DNA of 64,000 bases. Origin: Sphingomonas caseinilytica (GTDB lineage Bacteria; Pseudomonadota; Alphaproteobacteria; Sphingomonadales; Sphingomonadaceae). Below the pieces are notes generated by a model. It saw only the letters and a program-made list of their open reading frames with translations. It was not told where the DNA came from and made no database searches. Where the stretch lies: NCBI RefSeq assembly GCF_023516455.1, contig NZ_JAMGBA010000002.1:334501-398500 (forward strand), read 5' to 3'. Below, in pieces: positions 51,811 to 61,605 of this stretch; within the stretch, counting starts at the first letter, position 1; each line of letters begins with the position of its first letter. Made by a program: the position numbers and the translations under genes.

Positions 51811-52737
51811 TTATCCACCAAGGGTAACCGTCAGCTCGTCGCCTCCGGTAGGAACGTCGACTTCAGCGCTGTTGAAGCTGGCGCTGGTGCGCGGGGCGAG
51901 TGCCCGGGCGGGCGGCGGTATGGTCCAGCGATGAACTACTCGCTTGCTCTGCTTGTCGCGCAACTCGGCAATGATCGGCGGTACCGTCTGCTCCCGGTCG
52001 GTCGGATTGATCACGCGGCCGCTGATCGCCACCAGCTCATTCCCGCTTTGCAGTGCCTGGCGGTCGCTGGTGGTGATCATCAGCTGCAATGGGGTCGATC
52101 CGGCCTGTGCAAGGCCCGCCCGTGCCTTCCATTCCGGCGGCGCGAAGAACCAGAAGGCCGCCGCCGCGGCAACGACCAGAACCAATAAGCCGAGGATCAG
52201 GCCCCAGCGACGGGGCGACCGCCCACCCTCATCCTCAATGGGCGCGTAGGCTGCGAAATCATCTTCCTGGGTCTCTGCGACGGGTTCTGGCTCGGGCGCG
52301 GACAAGGGCACGGAGCCCTCGTCAGACGGCGACGCGCGCCATTCATCGGCGATCGCCGGAGCTTCCTCCATTGCCACTTCGTCGGGCCCCGCCGGCTCGG
52401 CGAGCGCGATGGTAGATTCCGCCGGTTCCGGCGAAACCGTGCCCCATGGAGATTCTTCTCCTTCGCTCGAAGCCGGCTGAGGCTCGGCGGCGATCGTTCC
52501 TTGCGCGGCCTCGGATTCAGGAACTTCGGCAACGGGTTGCTCGAACTGGTCGGACGCGGGCTCTGGCGGGCCGCCGAAGTCGACCATGCCGTCGCTTTCC
52601 GGCTCCCCCGTCGATGGGTCGGGGTCCTGGTGCCAACTATGCTTGCACGACGCGCAGCGCACCTGGCGGCCGCCTGGCGGGATGGCGCCATCCTTGACGA
52701 CATATTTGGTGTCGCATGCGGGGCAGGTGAGGATCAT
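51811..52737 (-). CDS. Zinc-ribbon membrane protein (MJ0042-type finger, DUF3426-like)
   Basis: The 308-residue protein opens with a zinc ribbon, LTCPACDTKYVVKDGAIPPGGRQVRCASCKHSW (two CxxC pairs), followed by an acidic Pro/Glu-rich stretch of about 120 residues, one membrane helix (LILGLLVLVVAAAAAFWFFA) and a soluble beta-rich C-terminal domain (TSASFNSAEVDVPTGGDELTV). This is the layout of the MJ0042/TIGR02098 proteins of alphaproteobacteria. I start at the ATG at 52737, just before the finger. It diverges from ftsE, so it may be transcribed in a cell-division context, but the function is unknown. Confidence 0.8.
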   Translation of the reverse strand: MILTCPACDTKYVVKDGAIPPGGRQVRCASCKHSWHQDPDPSTGEPESDGMVDFGGPPEPASDQFEQPVAEVPESEAAQGTIAAEPQPASSEGEESPWGTVSPEPAESTIALAEPAGPDEVAMEEAPAIADEWRASPSDEGSVPLSAPEPEPVAETQEDDFAAYAPIEDEGGRSPRRWGLILGLLVLVVAAAAAFWFFAPPEWKARAGLAQAGSTPLQLMITTSDRQALQSGNELVAISGRVINPTDREQTVPPIIAELRDKQSKRVVHRWTIPPPARALAPRTSASFNSAEVDVPTGGDELTVTLGG

Positions 52738-52860
52738 TCGGGTCGGAGCCTCCCGGAAGCAGTTAACGGACTTAAGCAGCAATGGTCATGCCTTGGCAAG
52801 GCGGCCTGCGCCGTGCCACACCTGTAAGGGGTCGAAACCCGTGGGGGCAGGGAGCGAAGA

Positions 52861-53583
52861 TTGACGGGGACTATCGTCGAATTCGACCGGGTAGGTTTGC
52901 GCTACGGAACGGGCGCCGAGGTATTGCGCGACCTCGACTTCCGCTTGAACGAAGGCGGCTTCTATTTTCTCACCGGCCCGTCGGGCGCCGGCAAGACGTC
53001 GCTTTTGAAGCTTCTCTACCTTGCCCAGCGGCCGACGCGCGGGCGGATGTCGCTGTTCGGTGACGAGCTCAGCCAAGCTTCGCGCGAGGCGCTTCCGGCC
53101 TATCGCCGGCGCATCGGGGTCGTCTTCCAGGATTTCCGGCTGGTCAGGCACTTGTCGGCATTCGACAATGTCGCCCTCCCGCTGCGCATTTCCGGTAGAT
53201 CGGAGGAAGAGATCGAAGGTCCGGTGCGCGAAATGCTCGCCTGGGTCGGACTTGCCGATCGCGCCAGCGCCCGCCCGCCGACCTTGTCGGGCGGAGAGCA
53301 GCAGCGGGTGGCGATCGCCCGTGCCGTGATCGCCCATCCCGATCTCATCATCGCGGACGAACCGACGGGCAACGTCGATGCGGCCATGGCCGAACGCATC
53401 CTCCACCTGCTCACCGCCATGAACCGGCTGGGGACGACAGTCATCGTTGCGACCCACGACGTCGGCCTGATCGCGGCAACACCAGGCGCTCAGCTCATCC
53501 GGCTGGAAAAAGGCGTGCTGGTCGATCCAACCGGGGCGCTGAAGCATCCGCCGGCCATGCCCAGGGCGGGAAGGCCACTGTGA
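52861..53583 (+). CDS. ftsE: Cell-division ATP-binding protein FtsE
   Basis: FtsE is the ATPase of the FtsEX complex, which couples constriction to peptidoglycan hydrolases. The 240-residue protein has Walker A GPSGAGKTSLLK, signature LSGGEQQRVAIARA, Walker B LIIADEPTGNVD and the switch histidine in ATHDVGLIA. It starts with TTG at 52861 (GGGAGCGAAGA upstream). It overlaps ftsX by four bases. It is slightly longer than the family norm at the C-terminus. Confidence 0.95.
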   Translation: MTGTIVEFDRVGLRYGTGAEVLRDLDFRLNEGGFYFLTGPSGAGKTSLLKLLYLAQRPTRGRMSLFGDELSQASREALPAYRRRIGVVFQDFRLVRHLSAFDNVALPLRISGRSEEEIEGPVREMLAWVGLADRASARPPTLSGGEQQRVAIARAVIAHPDLIIADEPTGNVDAAMAERILHLLTAMNRLGTTVIVATHDVGLIAATPGAQLIRLEKGVLVDPTGALKHPPAMPRAGRPL

Positions 53584-54446
53584 ACCAGATGTTCGCAACC
53601 GACGCTGAGAAGCGGCTTATCCCGTCGAGCGGAATGCGAGGCCCCGTCCCGCTGCTGATTGCGATCATGACCTTCGTCATCGTCGTCGTTGCCGCCGCCG
53701 GCCTCGCGCTTTCCAATACATCGTCGGTGGTGAAGGCCGGCGTCGAGAATCGCTACTCGATCCAGATCGCCGACGGTTCCGCGAAAGCTCCGGCGGCAAT
53801 AGCGGCGGCACGCAAGATCCCGGAGATCACGCGGGTCGAACAAGTCGCGCCGGAGGATCTGCGCCGAACCCTGGAACGGTGGCTTGGCCCATCGGCGAGC
53901 GAAGCCGACCTGCCGATGCCGGCCATTATCGATGTCGACCTTCGCACCGGCAGCGATGCAGCCAGGGCCAAGCAATCGATCGAGGCCGCCGTCCCGGGCG
54001 CGCGCTTCATCGCCCATCGCACCAGCCTCGAGCCGCTGCTGAACGCGCTTCGGGGTCTAACCCTGCTTGCATTGGGATTGGTCTTGCTGATCGCGCTGGC
54101 GAGTGCGGCAGCGATCGTGCTCGCGGCTCGCGGCGCGCTCGATACGCATCGTGGAACCATCGATGTCATGCACGGTATCGGAGCCGAAGATCAGCAGCTT
54201 GTCCGGCTGTTCGTCCGGCAGATCGCGATCGACGCACTTTCGGGCGGAGTGGCCGGCGCGGCCGCCGCTGGCCTCGTCATCGCCCTGATTGTCGGCGGTG
54301 CCGGCTACGCCACCCTGCTGTCGGGTTCACCCCCGCTCGACTGGAATGACGCGCTGCTTCTGTTGCTCCTTCCGATTGCGATTGCGCTGCTGGCGACACA
54401 GGTTGCAAGGGGCGCGCTGATGCGGGCATTGCGCGAGCGCTTATGA
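53580..54446 (+). CDS. ftsX: Cell-division protein FtsX
   Basis: FtsX is the membrane subunit that FtsE drives to activate septal amidases. The 288-residue protein has a cytoplasmic N-terminus, four helices (IAIMTFVIVVVAAAGLALS; LTLLALGLVLLIALASAAAIVLAA; GAAAAGLVIALIVGGAGYATLL; ALLLLLLPIAIALLATQV) and a periplasmic domain between the first two. It begins with GTG at 53580, overlapping ftsE, and ends overlapping ydcF. The second helix is followed by the conserved THRGTIDVMHGIGA. Confidence 0.92.
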   Translation: MNQMFATDAEKRLIPSSGMRGPVPLLIAIMTFVIVVVAAAGLALSNTSSVVKAGVENRYSIQIADGSAKAPAAIAAARKIPEITRVEQVAPEDLRRTLERWLGPSASEADLPMPAIIDVDLRTGSDAARAKQSIEAAVPGARFIAHRTSLEPLLNALRGLTLLALGLVLLIALASAAAIVLAARGALDTHRGTIDVMHGIGAEDQQLVRLFVRQIAIDALSGGVAGAAAAGLVIALIVGGAGYATLLSGSPPLDWNDALLLLLLPIAIALLATQVARGALMRALRERL

Positions 54447-54979
54447 TTGCCCGCTTCCTCGCCTTTCTAATGGTGCTTTACGCCCTCGGCTTCGCCCTGT
54501 TCGCTGTCACCCTGGGCACGCCCGCCGCTGCCGACACGCCGAAGGTAGACGCGATTGTCGTCATTACCGGCGGTAAGGGCCGGATCGAACATGCGGCCAG
54601 CCTGCTCGCCGACGGCAAGGGCAAGCGCCTTCTGATTGCCGGCGCCGATCCTTCGGTGCGCAAGGTGGACCTGGTCCGTCGCCTCGGCGGCAAGGAAAAG
54701 CTGTTCGACTGCTGCGTCGACCTCGGCTCGGAATCGGTCGATACGCGGTCCAATGCGGAAGAAGCCAATCGCTGGCTGGAGCGACGGAAGTATCGCAGCA
54801 TCCGGCTGGTGACGAGCGACTGGCACATGCGGCGGGCTCGCTACGAGTTCAATCGGCAGCTAGACGCGAATATCAAGATCATCCCTGATGCCGTTAAGAC
54901 AGAGCCCAATTTCATGACCCTGTTCGCCGAATATAACAAATATCTGCTTCGGCGGCTCAGCGTCTGGCTGGACATCTGA
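54443..54979 (+). CDS. YdcF-family (DUF218) membrane protein
   Basis: The 178-residue protein begins with one helix (ARFLAFLMVLYALGFALFAVTLG) and continues with the DUF218 fold: VDAIVVITGGKGRIEHAASLL, LIAGADPSVRKVDLVRRL, and SNAEEANRWLERRKYRSIRLVTSDWHMRRARYEF. This family has roles in envelope biogenesis (ElyC, SanA). The conserved SDWHMRRA motif is intact. It overlaps ftsX by four bases, and its last base is shared with plsC, so all four genes from ftsE to plsC form one operon. Confidence 0.87.
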   Translation: MIARFLAFLMVLYALGFALFAVTLGTPAAADTPKVDAIVVITGGKGRIEHAASLLADGKGKRLLIAGADPSVRKVDLVRRLGGKEKLFDCCVDLGSESVDTRSNAEEANRWLERRKYRSIRLVTSDWHMRRARYEFNRQLDANIKIIPDAVKTEPNFMTLFAEYNKYLLRRLSVWLDI

Positions 54980-55659
54980 TGACCTGGCTCCGTTCGCTGC
55001 TGTTCGCGCTGCTCTTCTACCCGGGCACGCTGATTTATGTCCTGACGGTGATTGCCGTCGCGCCGATCGGGGATCGGCCCGTGCAAGCGGTCGTCCATGC
55101 CTGGTCGGCCTTCCACCACTGGCTGGTCCGGAACATCGTCGGCATCCGCATGGAGTGGGACGGCGAGATTCCGGACGGCGCCTATCTCATCGCGGTAAAG
55201 CATCAATCGATGATGGAAGCGGTCGACACGCTTCACTTCGCCAATACGCCGGTCGTGGTGATGAAGCGGGAGCTTACCGTCATCCCCTTGTTCGGCTGGG
55301 TGACGCGACGTTACGGAGTGATCGGCGTCGATCGCGATGCCGGGGCGAGCGCGCTTCGAGCGATGATGGCCGAGGCGAAGGCGGCGATCGCCGGCGGCCG
55401 GCCTGTCCTCATTTTCCCGGAGGGGACGCGCGTTGCCCATGGCGAATCCCCGCCGCTGCAGCCGGGCTTTGCCGGTCTTTACCGGGCGCTAGGCCTGCCT
55501 GTCGTGCCCGTCGCGCATGACGTTGGCCGGCTGTGGCACAAGGGCTTTTTGAAGCGGTCGGGAACGGTTCACTTCAAGGTTGGGGAAGTTATCCCTGCCG
55601 GTCTGAAGCGCGACGAAATCGAGCGTCGCGTGCATGAAGCCATCAATGCCCTCAACTAG
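54979..55659 (+). CDS. plsC: 1-acyl-sn-glycerol-3-phosphate acyltransferase
   Basis: PlsC adds the second acyl chain in phospholipid synthesis. The 226-residue protein has a membrane helix at the N-terminus (LLFALLFYPGTLIYVLTVI), the AVKHQSMMEA catalytic motif, a FPEGTR block (VLIFPEGTRVAHG) and VPVAHDVGRLWHKGFL. The active-site box is HX4E (HQSMME) in place of HX4D, a variant I know from alphaproteobacterial PlsC proteins. The ATG shares a base with the ydcF stop, and its stop shares one CTAG with the convergent pheT gene. Confidence 0.92.
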   Translation: MTWLRSLLFALLFYPGTLIYVLTVIAVAPIGDRPVQAVVHAWSAFHHWLVRNIVGIRMEWDGEIPDGAYLIAVKHQSMMEAVDTLHFANTPVVVMKRELTVIPLFGWVTRRYGVIGVDRDAGASALRAMMAEAKAAIAGGRPVLIFPEGTRVAHGESPPLQPGFAGLYRALGLPVVPVAHDVGRLWHKGFLKRSGTVHFKVGEVIPAGLKRDEIERRVHEAINALN

Positions 55660-58007
55660 GACCGAAGGCTCGCACCCAGTTTCTCCGCCGCCGCGACAAC
55701 CTTCTTCGACACTTCGGTGATCTCCGCGTCGGTGAAGCTCTTCTCGCCGGGCTGCAACGTGATCTCAACCGCAAGGCTGAGGCCCTGCTCGCCCTCATAG
55801 CGATCGAACAGCCGCGCACAGGTGATCAGCGCCTTGTCGGCACCGCGGATCGCACGGACCAGATTGTCGGCGGCCAGGTCAGCCGGAACCATGAACGCGA
55901 AATCCCGGGTGATGGCTTGCAGCAGGGGCGGCGAATAGGCCGTCCTTGCCCGCTCGGTCGCACGCGACGCCGGGATTGCATCGAGGTAGATTTCCGCCGC
56001 GACCGTGCCGGTCGGCAGGTCCAGCGCCTTGGCGACGCGCGGGTGAAGCTCGCCAAAGGCGGCAAGAATGTTCTTGCCCAGCCCAAGCGTTGCCGACCGG
56101 CCCGGGTGCCAGGTTTCGCCAGCGCCCATGGTGAGCTGCAGGTTGGCGGTTGGCGCTCCGGCCGCGTCGAGCAAGGCCAGCACCTCTGCCTTGGCGTCGA
56201 ACGGGTCGAACCCGCGGGCCTTGCCGTCCTGCCAGTTGCGCGGTGTCCGGTCGCCGGCCAGCAGGATGCCGACCGTCGGCCGCTCGGCATCCGCAAGATA
56301 ACGCCGTCCGACTTCGAACAGGCGGATGCTGGTCGCGCCGCGATCCGCGTTGCGCCGAACGGCTGTCGCAAGACCCGGCATCAGCGACGGGCGCATATGC
56401 TTCATTTCCTCGCTGATCGGGTTCGCAAGGACATGCGGCGCACCACCGAACAGCGCCGCCTCTTCGGCGCCGATGAAGCTCCAGGTAACGGCCTCGTCGA
56501 GGCCACGGGCGGCGGCGGCGCGGCGAACCCGGCGCTCGATCATCTGGCTGCGGGTTGCGGTCGGCCGGGCCACGCCCTCGGCGCGCGGCAGGGGGGCGGC
56601 AGGAATCGCGTCATATCCGATGATCCGGGTCACTTCCTCGACCAGGTCGGCAGTGCCCTCGATGTCGCGGCGCCAGCTCGGGACGATTGCGTCGCTGCCT
56701 TCGATACGGAATCCGAGCCGCTCCAGGATCTTCTGCTGCTCGTCGACCGGGACTTCGATGCCACCAAGCGCAGCAGTCCGGTTCGGATCAAAACGCACGC
56801 GCCGCGGCTCGACCGGCGGCTCGCCTGCACGGGTCAATCGGCTGGCCTCGCCCCCGCAAATGTCGAGGATATGACCGGTAAGGATCGCCAGCCCGTCGTC
56901 GAGGAAGGCCGGATCGACTCCACGCTCAAAGCGGCTGCGCGCATCGCTGGTCAGCTGCAGCTTCTGCCCCGTCCGCGCGATATTGTCTGGCGTGAAATAG
57001 GCGATCTCGAGGAGCGTTTCGGTAGTCGTCTCGCTGACCCCCGAATGCTCGCCGCCCATGATCCCGCCAATGTCGTGGACCTGGGCGTCGTCGGCGATCA
57101 CGGTCATCGTGCCGTCGAGCTCATATTCCTTTTCGTTGAGCGCCAGCACCTTCTCGCCATCCTTGGCGCGGCGGGCACTGACGGCGCCCCGTAGCTCGCG
57201 AAGGTCATAGGCGTGCGCCGGCCGGCCAACGTCCAGCATTACATAGTTGGTGATGTCGACCAGTGCTGAAATCGGCCGCTGGCCCGCGGCTTTCAACCGC
57301 TGCTGCATCCAGTCCGGTGAGGCGCCATTAGTAAGCCCGCGTACGGTCCGGCCGTAGAATGCCGGGCATCCTTCCGGATCGTCGATGCGGATCTCGACCG
57401 GGTTGTCGAAGCTTCCCTCGATCGCCGGAATGTTGAGCGGTTTCAGTTTTCCGAGACCGGCCGCCGCGAGGTCGCGCGCGATGCCGCGAACGCCCATGCA
57501 ATCCTGCCGGTTCGGGGTGATGGCAACGTCGAACACTGCGTCGTCCAGCCCGGCAAAATCGGCGAAGCTGGCTCCAACGGGCGCATCGGCGGGAAGCTCG
57601 ATAATCCCGTCATGATCTTCGCCCAGCTGCAGTTCGCGCGCGGAGCACATCATACCGTTGCTTTCGACGCCGCGGATCGCCGCCTTCTTCAACGTGAAGT
57701 CGCTGCCCGGAACATATGTGCCCGGCCCCCCGAACACGCCGACCAGACCGGCCCGCGCATTGGGTGCGCCGCAAACGACCTGCAGCGCTTCGCCGTCGCC
57801 ACTGTCGACGGTCAGCACCTGCAGCTTGTCGGCCTGCGGATGACGTTCCGCCGTAATGACGCGAGCAACCCGAAACGGGCGCAAGGCCTCGGCGGGGTTG
57901 TGGACGCCTTCGACCTCCAGCCCGATGCGGGTCAGCGTTTCAGCGACGGTGAGGGCATCCGCCTCGGTATCGAGATGGTCCTTCAGCCAGGACAGGGTGA
58001 ACTTCAT
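55656..58007 (-). CDS. pheT: Phenylalanyl-tRNA synthetase beta subunit
   Basis: The beta subunit supplies editing and tRNA binding for the (alpha-beta)2 enzyme. The 783-residue protein has an N-terminal tRNA-binding (EMAP) domain ([36 protein letters not shown]), B3/B4 editing domains with [15 protein letters not shown], the B5 domain and C-terminal FDX-ACB domain ([23 protein letters not shown]). I chose the ATG at 58007; the frame stays open upstream but without family sequence. The start overlaps the pheS stop by ATGA. Confidence 0.95.
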   Translation of the reverse strand: MKFTLSWLKDHLDTEADALTVAETLTRIGLEVEGVHNPAEALRPFRVARVITAERHPQADKLQVLTVDSGDGEALQVVCGAPNARAGLVGVFGGPGTYVPGSDFTLKKAAIRGVESNGMMCSARELQLGEDHDGIIELPADAPVGASFADFAGLDDAVFDVAITPNRQDCMGVRGIARDLAAAGLGKLKPLNIPAIEGSFDNPVEIRIDDPEGCPAFYGRTVRGLTNGASPDWMQQRLKAAGQRPISALVDITNYVMLDVGRPAHAYDLRELRGAVSARRAKDGEKVLALNEKEYELDGTMTVIADDAQVHDIGGIMGGEHSGVSETTTETLLEIAYFTPDNIARTGQKLQLTSDARSRFERGVDPAFLDDGLAILTGHILDICGGEASRLTRAGEPPVEPRRVRFDPNRTAALGGIEVPVDEQQKILERLGFRIEGSDAIVPSWRRDIEGTADLVEEVTRIIGYDAIPAAPLPRAEGVARPTATRSQMIERRVRRAAAARGLDEAVTWSFIGAEEAALFGGAPHVLANPISEEMKHMRPSLMPGLATAVRRNADRGATSIRLFEVGRRYLADAERPTVGILLAGDRTPRNWQDGKARGFDPFDAKAEVLALLDAAGAPTANLQLTMGAGETWHPGRSATLGLGKNILAAFGELHPRVAKALDLPTGTVAAEIYLDAIPASRATERARTAYSPPLLQAITRDFAFMVPADLAADNLVRAIRGADKALITCARLFDRYEGEQGLSLAVEITLQPGEKSFTDAEITEVSKKVVAAAEKLGASLRS

Positions 58008-59080
58008 GCGCCGACTCCCCCGCTGAGCGTGGGTACGTCGAGGAAGCGGAACCCGTAATGCTTCATCCAGCGAAGGTCGCCGTCGAAGAATGCGCGCAAA
58101 TCGTCCATCCCATATTTGAGCATCGCCAGCCGATCGACGCCGGTGCCGAACGCGAAACCCTGCCATTCGTCAGGATCCAGGCCGCAGGCGGCGATCACCT
58201 TGGGGTGGACCATCCCGCTGCCGAGGACCTCCATCCAGCCTTCCGATCCGCCGACGACGCGGCGGCCCTTTTCCATCGACCAGCCGACATCGACCTCGGC
58301 CGACGGTTCGGTGAAGGGGAAGTAGCTAGGACGCATCCGAAGCACGACGTCATCGCGTTCGAAGAAGGCCTTGAGGAAGGTCTCCAAGGTCCATTTGAGG
58401 TGGCCGAGCGTGATCGCCTTGTCGATCACCAGCCCCTCGATCTGGTGGAACATCGGCGTGTGCGTCGCGTCGCTGTCCGATCGATAGACGCGGCCCGGCG
58501 CGATGATCCGGATCGGGGGCTGCTTCTTCTGCATCGTCCGGATCTGGACCGGCGATGTGTGGGTGCGCAGGACCATCGGCGCGCCGTCCTCGCCCTTCTC
58601 ATCCATGTAGAAAGTGTCCTGCATCGCTCGGGCAGGATGCGTCTCGGGAATGTTGAGCGCGGAGAAGTTGTGCCAGTCGTCCTCGATCTCCGGCCCCTCC
58701 GCGACCGAGAAGCCAAGGTCGGCGAAAATCTCGGTGAGTTCGTCCATCACCTGGCTGACCGGGTGGATCGAACCGCGGGGCGCTTCGGCGGACGGCAGCG
58801 ACAGGTCGAGCCGCTCGGTTGCCAGCCGCCGCTCCAGCTCGGCGCCTTCCAGCGCAGCCTTCTTCGCGGCGATCGCATCCGTCACCGCTTCGCGAAGCGA
58901 GTGGATCTTCGGCGCCTCGGCAGTGCGCGTGTCCGCATCCATCTTGCCCAGCGATTTCAGCAACTGGGTGATCTCCCCAGACTTGCCGAGTGCGGCGACC
59001 CGCACGCCGTCAAGCGCGGCAAGATCGGCGGCGGCGGCGATTTCCTGGTCGAAACGGGCCTGGAGCTGCTGGACGGACAC
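58004..59080 (-). CDS. pheS: Phenylalanyl-tRNA synthetase alpha subunit
   Basis: The alpha subunit is the catalytic part of the enzyme. The 358-residue protein has an N-terminal coiled coil that grips tRNA (residues 1-85), motif 1 [20 protein letters not shown], the Phe-binding [20 protein letters not shown] region (motif 2 with Arg) and [22 protein letters not shown] (motif 3). The likely start is GTG at 59080, with AAGGAA 6 bases upstream; frames further upstream lack family sequence. It overlaps pheT by four bases. Confidence 0.95.
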   Translation of the reverse strand: MSVQQLQARFDQEIAAAADLAALDGVRVAALGKSGEITQLLKSLGKMDADTRTAEAPKIHSLREAVTDAIAAKKAALEGAELERRLATERLDLSLPSAEAPRGSIHPVSQVMDELTEIFADLGFSVAEGPEIEDDWHNFSALNIPETHPARAMQDTFYMDEKGEDGAPMVLRTHTSPVQIRTMQKKQPPIRIIAPGRVYRSDSDATHTPMFHQIEGLVIDKAITLGHLKWTLETFLKAFFERDDVVLRMRPSYFPFTEPSAEVDVGWSMEKGRRVVGGSEGWMEVLGSGMVHPKVIAACGLDPDEWQGFAFGTGVDRLAMLKYGMDDLRAFFDGDLRWMKHYGFRFLDVPTLSGGVGA

Positions 59081-59151
59081 GTGAAGTTCCTTGGGATTAA
59101 ACGTCGGCGGGCTTAAGCAGGATATGGGGGGCAAGCGCAAGGAGTAGCGCC

Positions 59152-60069
59152 ATGAGCGATGGCTGGCCGGCCTTTGATGTTGAACGCGATTCCCCGACCT
59201 TCGCCTTGCTCCATCTCGCCAGCCAGATGCTCGGCAAGCTGCGCGTCGCCCATGCCCCATGGGCCAACCATGGCTGGCACGTCACTTTGGCGCCGGTGGC
59301 CGAGGGGCTGGTCATGCCGCCGATCGCGGCGGGCGGAAGGCGGTTCGAACTGGTGCTCGACCTGTGCGCCCATGCCATCGTGCTCCGGACCAGCTCGGGA
59401 TCGCGCGATGCGATTCCGCTGGAAGGCACTAGCGTTTCCGGCATTCACAGCGCCCTGATCGCGATGCTCGACCGGAACGGCCTTCCGTCCAATTTCAACG
59501 GCCGCCCGAGCGAATTGCCGGACGCCCTTCCCTTTGCCGAGGATGAAGCTCCGCGCGGCTACAATCAGGATTCCGCCGAGCGGCTCCGCGATGCGCTCGC
59601 ACGGGTCGTGCCGGTGTTCGAACGCTTCCGCGCGGGCTTCCTCGGCAAGGCTAGCCCGGTCCATTTCTTCTGGGGCAGCTTCGACCTGGCGGTAACGCGC
59701 TTTTCGGGCCGGGAGGCGCCGCAGCATCCCGGAGGGATTCCAGGGCTGCCCGACCGGATCACCCGCGAGGCCTATAGCCATGAAGAATCGAGCGCCGGCT
59801 TCTGGCCGGGCGGCGTTACCGCCGCGGATCCTATCTTCTACAGCTATGCCTATCCGGAGCCGAAAGGCTTCCGCACCGCTGCGGTCGATCCGGCAGCCGC
59901 GAGGTTCGACGAGACGCTTGGCGAATATGTGCTGCCCTATGACGATGTGCGGCGCTCGGCCAATCCCGAGGCGGAGCTGATGGCTTTCCTCCAGTCCAGC
60001 TACGATGTGGCCGCCAATTTGCTCCATTGGGACCGGGATGCGCTGGAGCGGGAAGTCGCCGCGCCCTAG
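59152..60069 (+). CDS. DUF5996 family protein
   Basis: The 305-residue protein matches the DUF5996 family. The sequence opens [44 protein letters not shown], and middle motifs [28 protein letters not shown] and [30 protein letters not shown] are very conserved-looking with many aromatic residues. No signal peptide is seen. Function is unknown. It converges with the scfR-like gene through one shared CTAG. Confidence 0.85.
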   Translation: MSDGWPAFDVERDSPTFALLHLASQMLGKLRVAHAPWANHGWHVTLAPVAEGLVMPPIAAGGRRFELVLDLCAHAIVLRTSSGSRDAIPLEGTSVSGIHSALIAMLDRNGLPSNFNGRPSELPDALPFAEDEAPRGYNQDSAERLRDALARVVPVFERFRAGFLGKASPVHFFWGSFDLAVTRFSGREAPQHPGGIPGLPDRITREAYSHEESSAGFWPGGVTAADPIFYSYAYPEPKGFRTAAVDPAAARFDETLGEYVLPYDDVRRSANPEAELMAFLQSSYDVAANLLHWDRDALEREVAAP

Positions 60070-61469
60070 CTGACGAACGGAAAGGGCGAGATCGTCTTTT
60101 TCGTCCGGTCGACCGCAAGCATCCGACCCGCAGGCGGGGTCGCGCGATAAGCGCAATCGATCCGTGGACAGATTGCGCAGGCGGGGCCGACCGGCGTGAC
60201 CGGCGCCTTTTCCAGATCGTAGACGTCGGCGCAGCTGAGCTTGTGCGCGTGCCGGATGTCGCAGCCCAGCCCGATCGCCAGCAGGCTCGCGCCCAGCTCC
60301 GTCTTGATCGGCCGATCGATGGTCCGCGACACGGTGAAGTAGCGGTGGCCGTCCGGCGTCTCGATCAGCTGCGTGACCGCCTGCCCCGCCGTCTGGAACG
60401 CCGTGTGCAGATTCCATCGCGGGCACGTTCCGCCGAAGCGGGAGAAGGGGAAGTTCTCACCGGCGTATCGCTTGCTGATGTTCCCCGCCGGGTCGACCCG
60501 AAGCATGAAGAAGGGCACGCCGCGCGCGCCGGGGCGATTGAGCGTGGTCAGGCGGTGCGCCACCTGTTCGACATTGGCTCCATACTCCCCGCACAGCCGA
60601 TCGATCGAGTAGCGATACTGCTCGGCGCTGGCGAGGAAGCGGCCATAGGGCATCATGATCGCGCCGGCCGCATAATTGGCGAGGCTCATGTGCAGCAGCT
60701 GGCGAACGCCTTCGTCCGGCGGCGCGGCCTCGGCCACGATTTTGTCGAGCACGTCAGCGAATTCGATCAGCGCCAATTGATAGGCGAGCGCGAAGGTCCG
60801 GTTTTCGGGCCGCAGCTGCGACGAGATCAGGAATTGCCGCCGGTCGGCATCGTAGAGTTGGCTGACATTGCCGAGCTCCGCCTGCGGAACGACGCGCGCG
60901 GCAATACCCCAGGCTTCCTTCAGCCGGCGCCGCATCGGCTCCGACATGGACAGCGGATCGCTTAGCGCGCCGCCCAATGTCTCGGCTGCTGCTTCAAGGT
61001 CGGGATAATGGTTGCGATGCTGCTGGATATAATCGCGGACCCAATTCTCCGGCGTCACCACCGACCGAACGTCGCCAGCGTTCGCAATCTCCGGGTTGCG
61101 GGCGGCTTCCTTCAACGCGGTATAGAGCCGCGCGATGGCATCGGCGACGGCTGGCGCATTGTTGGCAAGCTCGACCAGCTCGTAGCGCGGCACGCCGAGA
61201 TCGCTGAGCAGGACATCGGAGAATATCTCGGCCAGCGCGTCAGGCCCGGTCTTCGCACTACCGCCATTGGCCGCGAAGCTGCGGACATCCACCTCATATT
61301 GCTCCGCCAGCTTCAAAAGCAGCGCGGCCGTCACGGGCCGCTGGTTGCGCTCCAGATGGTTGAGGTAGCTCGGACTAATCGCAAGGCTCAGCGCCATGTC
61401 GGTCTGCGACATTTGATGATCGCGGCGGAGGCGGCGGAGGCGGTGGCCAAGGAACAGCTTGCTGGACAT
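60066..61469 (-). CDS. ScfR-type (short-chain fatty acyl) transcriptional regulator
   Basis: The 467-residue protein has an N-terminal XRE helix-turn-helix (QTDMALSLAISPSYLNHLERNQRPVTAALLLKLAEQYEVD), a middle IrrE/ImmA-like domain and a C-terminal sensing domain with a cysteine cluster (CAICPRIDCAYRATPPAGR). It is the layout of RamB/PrpC-operon regulators, which sense short-chain acyl-CoA and control propionate and glyoxylate genes. Its divergent position next to aceA supports regulation of the glyoxylate shunt. The palindrome TCACAA-N6-TTGTGA in between is a plausible binding site. Confidence 0.85.
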   Translation of the reverse strand: MSSKLFLGHRLRRLRRDHQMSQTDMALSLAISPSYLNHLERNQRPVTAALLLKLAEQYEVDVRSFAANGGSAKTGPDALAEIFSDVLLSDLGVPRYELVELANNAPAVADAIARLYTALKEAARNPEIANAGDVRSVVTPENWVRDYIQQHRNHYPDLEAAAETLGGALSDPLSMSEPMRRRLKEAWGIAARVVPQAELGNVSQLYDADRRQFLISSQLRPENRTFALAYQLALIEFADVLDKIVAEAAPPDEGVRQLLHMSLANYAAGAIMMPYGRFLASAEQYRYSIDRLCGEYGANVEQVAHRLTTLNRPGARGVPFFMLRVDPAGNISKRYAGENFPFSRFGGTCPRWNLHTAFQTAGQAVTQLIETPDGHRYFTVSRTIDRPIKTELGASLLAIGLGCDIRHAHKLSCADVYDLEKAPVTPVGPACAICPRIDCAYRATPPAGRMLAVDRTKKTISPFPFVS

Positions 61470-61499
61470 TTCCGAAGGTCTGTCAATTTCGCCCAGGGA

Positions 61500-61517
61500 T
61501 CACAAGTCAAGTTGTGA
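61500..61517. promoter_or_regulatory. Candidate operator between scfR and aceA
   Basis: TCACAA (61500-61505) and TTGTGA (61512-61517) are perfect inverted arms with a GTCAAG spacer, placed in the 136-base gap between the divergent regulator and aceA. An XRE dimer could bind here and control both promoters. It is the only clear symmetric site in this gap. Whether ScfR binds it is inferred. Confidence 0.55.
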
Positions 61518-61605
61518 CAATTCGACGCTTTTTGCCGGTGCCTCTCGGTAGCGACCTGTGTTTCTCATCCATGCATGACCTGGGTTCGCCCGCTGGAGAG
61601 ATGGC

